DNA from: Planctomycetia bacterium
GTDB taxonomy: Bacteria > Planctomycetota > Planctomycetia > Pirellulales > UBA1268
NCBI GenBank assembly: GCA_009923125.1
Contig: RFUD01000115.1
Coordinates: forward strand, 1 to 7,200
DNA length: 7,200 nucleotides
Reading direction: 5' to 3'
In this document: positions 5,281-7,200 of the stretch, piece by piece
Layout of the letters: each line of letters starts with the position of its first letter
How positions within the stretch are numbered: position 1 is the stretch's first letter
Position numbers and translations under genes: made by a program
Notes under the pieces: model-generated
What the model saw: only the letters and a program-made list of their open reading frames with translations
What the model was told of the DNA's origin: nothing
The model's database searches: none

Positions 5281-7200
5281 TCAGGCTCCGGCCCTGGTCC
5301 GCTTCGCCTGTTCGGCGATGCTGGCGAAGGCCGCCTCCAGGACGTCCTGCCGTCCGACGCCGCCGACCGCGGCCACGGCGTTCATCCGTCGCCGGGCCTC
5401 GCGGGCGGCCGCTCCACTGTTCGCCGAGGTGAGCCGAACCGCCGTCGGTCCGACCCGTGAGACGGCAGCCGAGGCCGCGACCGGCTTGCCCGAGCCGTCG
5501 ATCTGGCGAATCGCGCCGACGTCCCCTCCGTCGCCCTGCGACGCGAAGATCCGGTCGGCGATTCCGTCGCCGTCGAGGTCGAGCGCCGTGGCCGTGACCG
5601 CGGCGTTACGGTGTGCTCGCGTTGTGAACGGAGCGGCGTTGACGAGGCGGAGGTCCTGCTTGTCGTCCACCCGGCCGCTGTAGGCGGCGACCACGCCGCC
5701 GTTCCCGGGACCGGAGGCGATCACGATGTCGTCGATGGTGTCGCCGTTCAGGCGTCCCACGGACAGAGACAGCATGCCGACCTTCTGCACGCCCTTGAAG
5801 GGCAGGATCGTATCGACCAGCCTCGGCTTCCGCGTCGACAGATCGTAGACCTTCACGGTCGCGGCCATGCCGCTGCCGCTGCCGACCACGATCTCGTGCC
5901 GGCCGTCGGCCGTCGATGCGTCGCGCAGCACGCCGTTGTCGAACCGGCCGACGTCGGCGGCCGCCACCGACACGCCACCCGCGAAGCTGTTGCCGAAGGG
6001 CTGGAACGCGACCCAAGGGGCGTTGACCACGGGATCGGCGGCGGCTGGGCTGACCTGATACACCCGCACCTCGCTCCGCCCGGACATCATGCTCGCGATG
6101 ATGTCTGCCTGCCCGTCGCCCGTGACATCTCCGGCCGCGACGATCACTCCCCCGGTGTATCCGGGGAACGCGATGGTGCGGTACGCCGGCAGTTCGACAC
6201 CCCACTGCGTGAACACACGGATTTCAGCCACCCGTCCACGGCCGGGGCCGACGATCAGTTCGTCGATGCCGTCGCCGGTGAGGTCGGCGCAGGCCACGCT
6301 GACGCCGCCGATGAACGAGGCCTCGAACGGCGTAAACCGCCGCTGCTCCCCGCTCACCGGATCGATCAGTTGCACGGTCGGGCCGCCGACGCCCAGATCC
6401 GACGACGCGACGATCAGGCTCGGGACGTCGAGCACGTCGATGTCGAGGGCGGCGTTGTTCGTCGGATCCGAGTCGATCAAGCCCGCCGGGGCCGACACGG
6501 TGGCCAGGGCCGCGATCCCCGCCGTCGCCGTCGGGGAGACGACGGCGACATACATGATCGTCACGCTTCCCCCGGCCCCGATCGTCAGCGTCCGATCGAG
6601 TGGGCCGGAGCCCGACCCGATGATATTGCCGTCGCCGACCGCGACCCACGTCGCACTGACGACACCGACCGGCACGGGGATGCGGACGACGGCCCCTTCG
6701 ACCGCCTGCGTGCCGGCGTTGCTGACGGTGGCCACGAACGTGACCTTGCCGCCCGGCACATATCGATCCTGGGAGTCGGTGATCGTGATGCTCAGGTCAA
6801 CGGGGCGGCGGGCCGTGGTGTCGATGGCGATCACGGTCGAGATCGTGCCTGACCCGGCCGTGCCGGTGCTCTCGATCACCACGCCGGCCAGATCGACCGA
6901 GATCCTGCTCTCCGTGACTGCGATGCCGTCGGTCGGCGTGAACGACGCCACCCAGGTGAAGCCGCCGTCCACACTCACGAGCGGCGACAATTGGCCATTC
7001 GGCGCCGAGATGTCGGCGGTATCGAAATCCAGAACCGGCTCACTGAACGTCACGTAGACCTCGGTGGTCTCGCCACGCATCAGCGTGGAATTCACCACGA
7101 ACATGTCCGCGGCCAGGAGCACCTGCGGCAGGTCCTCGTCGCCGGTGATCGTGACGGTGACGACCTGGGTGCTGCCGTCGGTGGCGGTGAACGTGATCGT
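5281..7200 (-). CDS. Large secreted Ig-like / DUF11 / FG-GAP beta-propeller protein, C-terminal part (5' end beyond the window)
   Basis: The reading frame is open to the right edge, so the 639 residues here are only the C-terminal part; the GTG at 7122 is an internal valine, not a start. Counting from the edge, residues 1-23 end a VCBS-type Ig domain (FTATDGSTQVVTVTITGDED). Residues about 36-115 match a Big_12-like Ig fold (VTFSEPVLDFD, then SFTPTDG). Residues about 134-258 resemble DUF11 (VTFVATVSNAGT, then DSDPTNNA). Residues about 261-571 form an FG-GAP/VCBS propeller with putative calcium loops DLTGDGIDE, DVTGDGQAD and DLDGDGIAD. The last 70 residues are Ala/Arg-rich and end KRTRAGA before TGA, with no recognisable PEP-CTERM or LPXTG signal. 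Proteins of this build are normally extracellular and serve in adhesion or matrix binding; that role is inferred. Its stop lies 35 bases before the peroxidase start, so co-transcription is possible. Confidence 0.88.
   Translation of the reverse strand, partial: TITFTATDGSTQVVTVTITGDEDLPQVLLAADMFVVNSTLMRGETTEVYVTFSEPVLDFDTADISAPNGQLSPLVSVDGGFTWVASFTPTDGIAVTESRISVDLAGVVIESTGTAGSGTISTVIAIDTTARRPVDLSITITDSQDRYVPGGKVTFVATVSNAGTQAVEGAVVRIPVPVGVVSATWVAVGDGNIIGSGSGPLDRTLTIGAGGSVTIMYVAVVSPTATAGIAALATVSAPAGLIDSDPTNNAALDIDVLDVPSLIVASSDLGVGGPTVQLIDPVSGEQRRFTPFEASFIGGVSVACADLTGDGIDELIVGPGRGRVAEIRVFTQWGVELPAYRTIAFPGYTGGVIVAAGDVTGDGQADIIASMMSGRSEVRVYQVSPAAADPVVNAPWVAFQPFGNSFAGGVSVAAADVGRFDNGVLRDASTADGRHEIVVGSGSGMAATVKVYDLSTRKPRLVDTILPFKGVQKVGMLSLSVGRLNGDTIDDIVIASGPGNGGVVAAYSGRVDDKQDLRLVNAAPFTTRAHRNAAVTATALDLDGDGIADRIFASQGDGGDVGAIRQIDGSGKPVAASAAVSRVGPTAVRLTSANSGAAAREARRRMNAVAAVGGVGRQDVLEAAFASIAEQAKRTRAGA
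5488..6420 (-). repeat. FG-GAP beta-propeller repeat region, about five blades
   Basis: Within the large secreted protein a unit of about 53-69 residues recurs. Its consensus is GGVxVAxxD, then a GDGxxD loop, then GxGxxxxVxVY. Copies begin near SFIGGVSVA, GYTGGVIVA, SFAGGVSVA, VGMLSLSVG and NAAVTATAL. The half-unit before the first copy (VASSDLGVGGPTVQLIDP) looks like the outer strands of a preceding blade. The first two units keep a clean D-x-x-G-D-G-x-x-D calcium loop. The third has a longer loop (DVGRFDNG, then DGRHEIVVG), the fourth reads LNGDTIDD, and the fifth regains DLDGDGIAD. The copies are diverged at DNA level, so this is a protein repeat rather than a recent tandem duplication. 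Confidence 0.8.

Noticed and set aside
5246..5283. Rho-independent terminator after the propeller gene
   Set aside because: The only inverted repeat is the short AT-rich palindrome without a GC-rich stem or a following T-run.
5261..5289. Full sigma-70 promoter for the peroxidase
   Set aside because: TATAGT could serve as a -10 box, but the hexamer 17 bases upstream (GGAGCC) does not resemble TTGACA, so a full promoter is not supported.
5611..6852. 413-codon open frame on the plus strand
   Set aside because: It is antisense to the FG-GAP/DUF11 gene. Its His/Arg/Asp-rich composition is a mirror of the GDGD-type repeats, with no recognisable domain.

Overview
The window is GC-rich and densely coded, and every gene I can support lies on the minus strand, so transcription reads from right to left. 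The mix suggests a member of the Planctomycetota: very long secreted proteins with Ig-like, DUF11 and FG-GAP/VCBS repeats, an enlarged di-heme cytochrome c peroxidase (MauG/CcpA family), and oversized pseudopilin-like proteins with an N-terminal prepilin cleavage/methylation segment. This assignment is inferred from protein architecture; there is no rRNA or other phylogenetic marker here.

Layout in transcription order. (1) 7200-5281: the C-terminal part of a large secreted protein whose start lies beyond the right edge. It holds the end of a VCBS-like Ig domain, a Big_12-like Ig domain, a DUF11 domain and an FG-GAP beta-propeller of about five blades. (2) A 35-base spacer with a perfect AT-rich 10-bp palindrome and a heptamer direct repeat. 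(3) 5245-2894: a 783-residue exported di-heme peroxidase with two CxxCH motifs. (4) 2910-1870: a GspG-like pseudopilin whose start overlaps the end of the peroxidase gene by 17 bases. (5) 1873-773: a GspH/FimT-like pseudopilin starting at a GTG that overlaps the previous stop (GTGA). (6) 764-1: a PilV/GspI-like pseudopilin starting 8 bases after the previous stop and running off the left edge.

The overlaps and short gaps make genes 3 to 6 a convincing single, translationally coupled operon; gene 1 may be its upstream member or a separate unit. A dedicated set of three different pseudopilins physically coupled to a periplasmic or surface di-heme peroxidase, next to a giant propeller protein, is the most unusual aspect of the window. 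A reasonable but unproven reading is a specialised type II secretion/pseudopilus-like apparatus whose cargo or partner is the peroxidase or the FG-GAP protein. No secretion ATPase, platform protein or prepilin peptidase is visible in the window. No RNA gene, CRISPR array, insertion sequence or attachment site was seen, and no gene-free stretch exceeds 35 bases.
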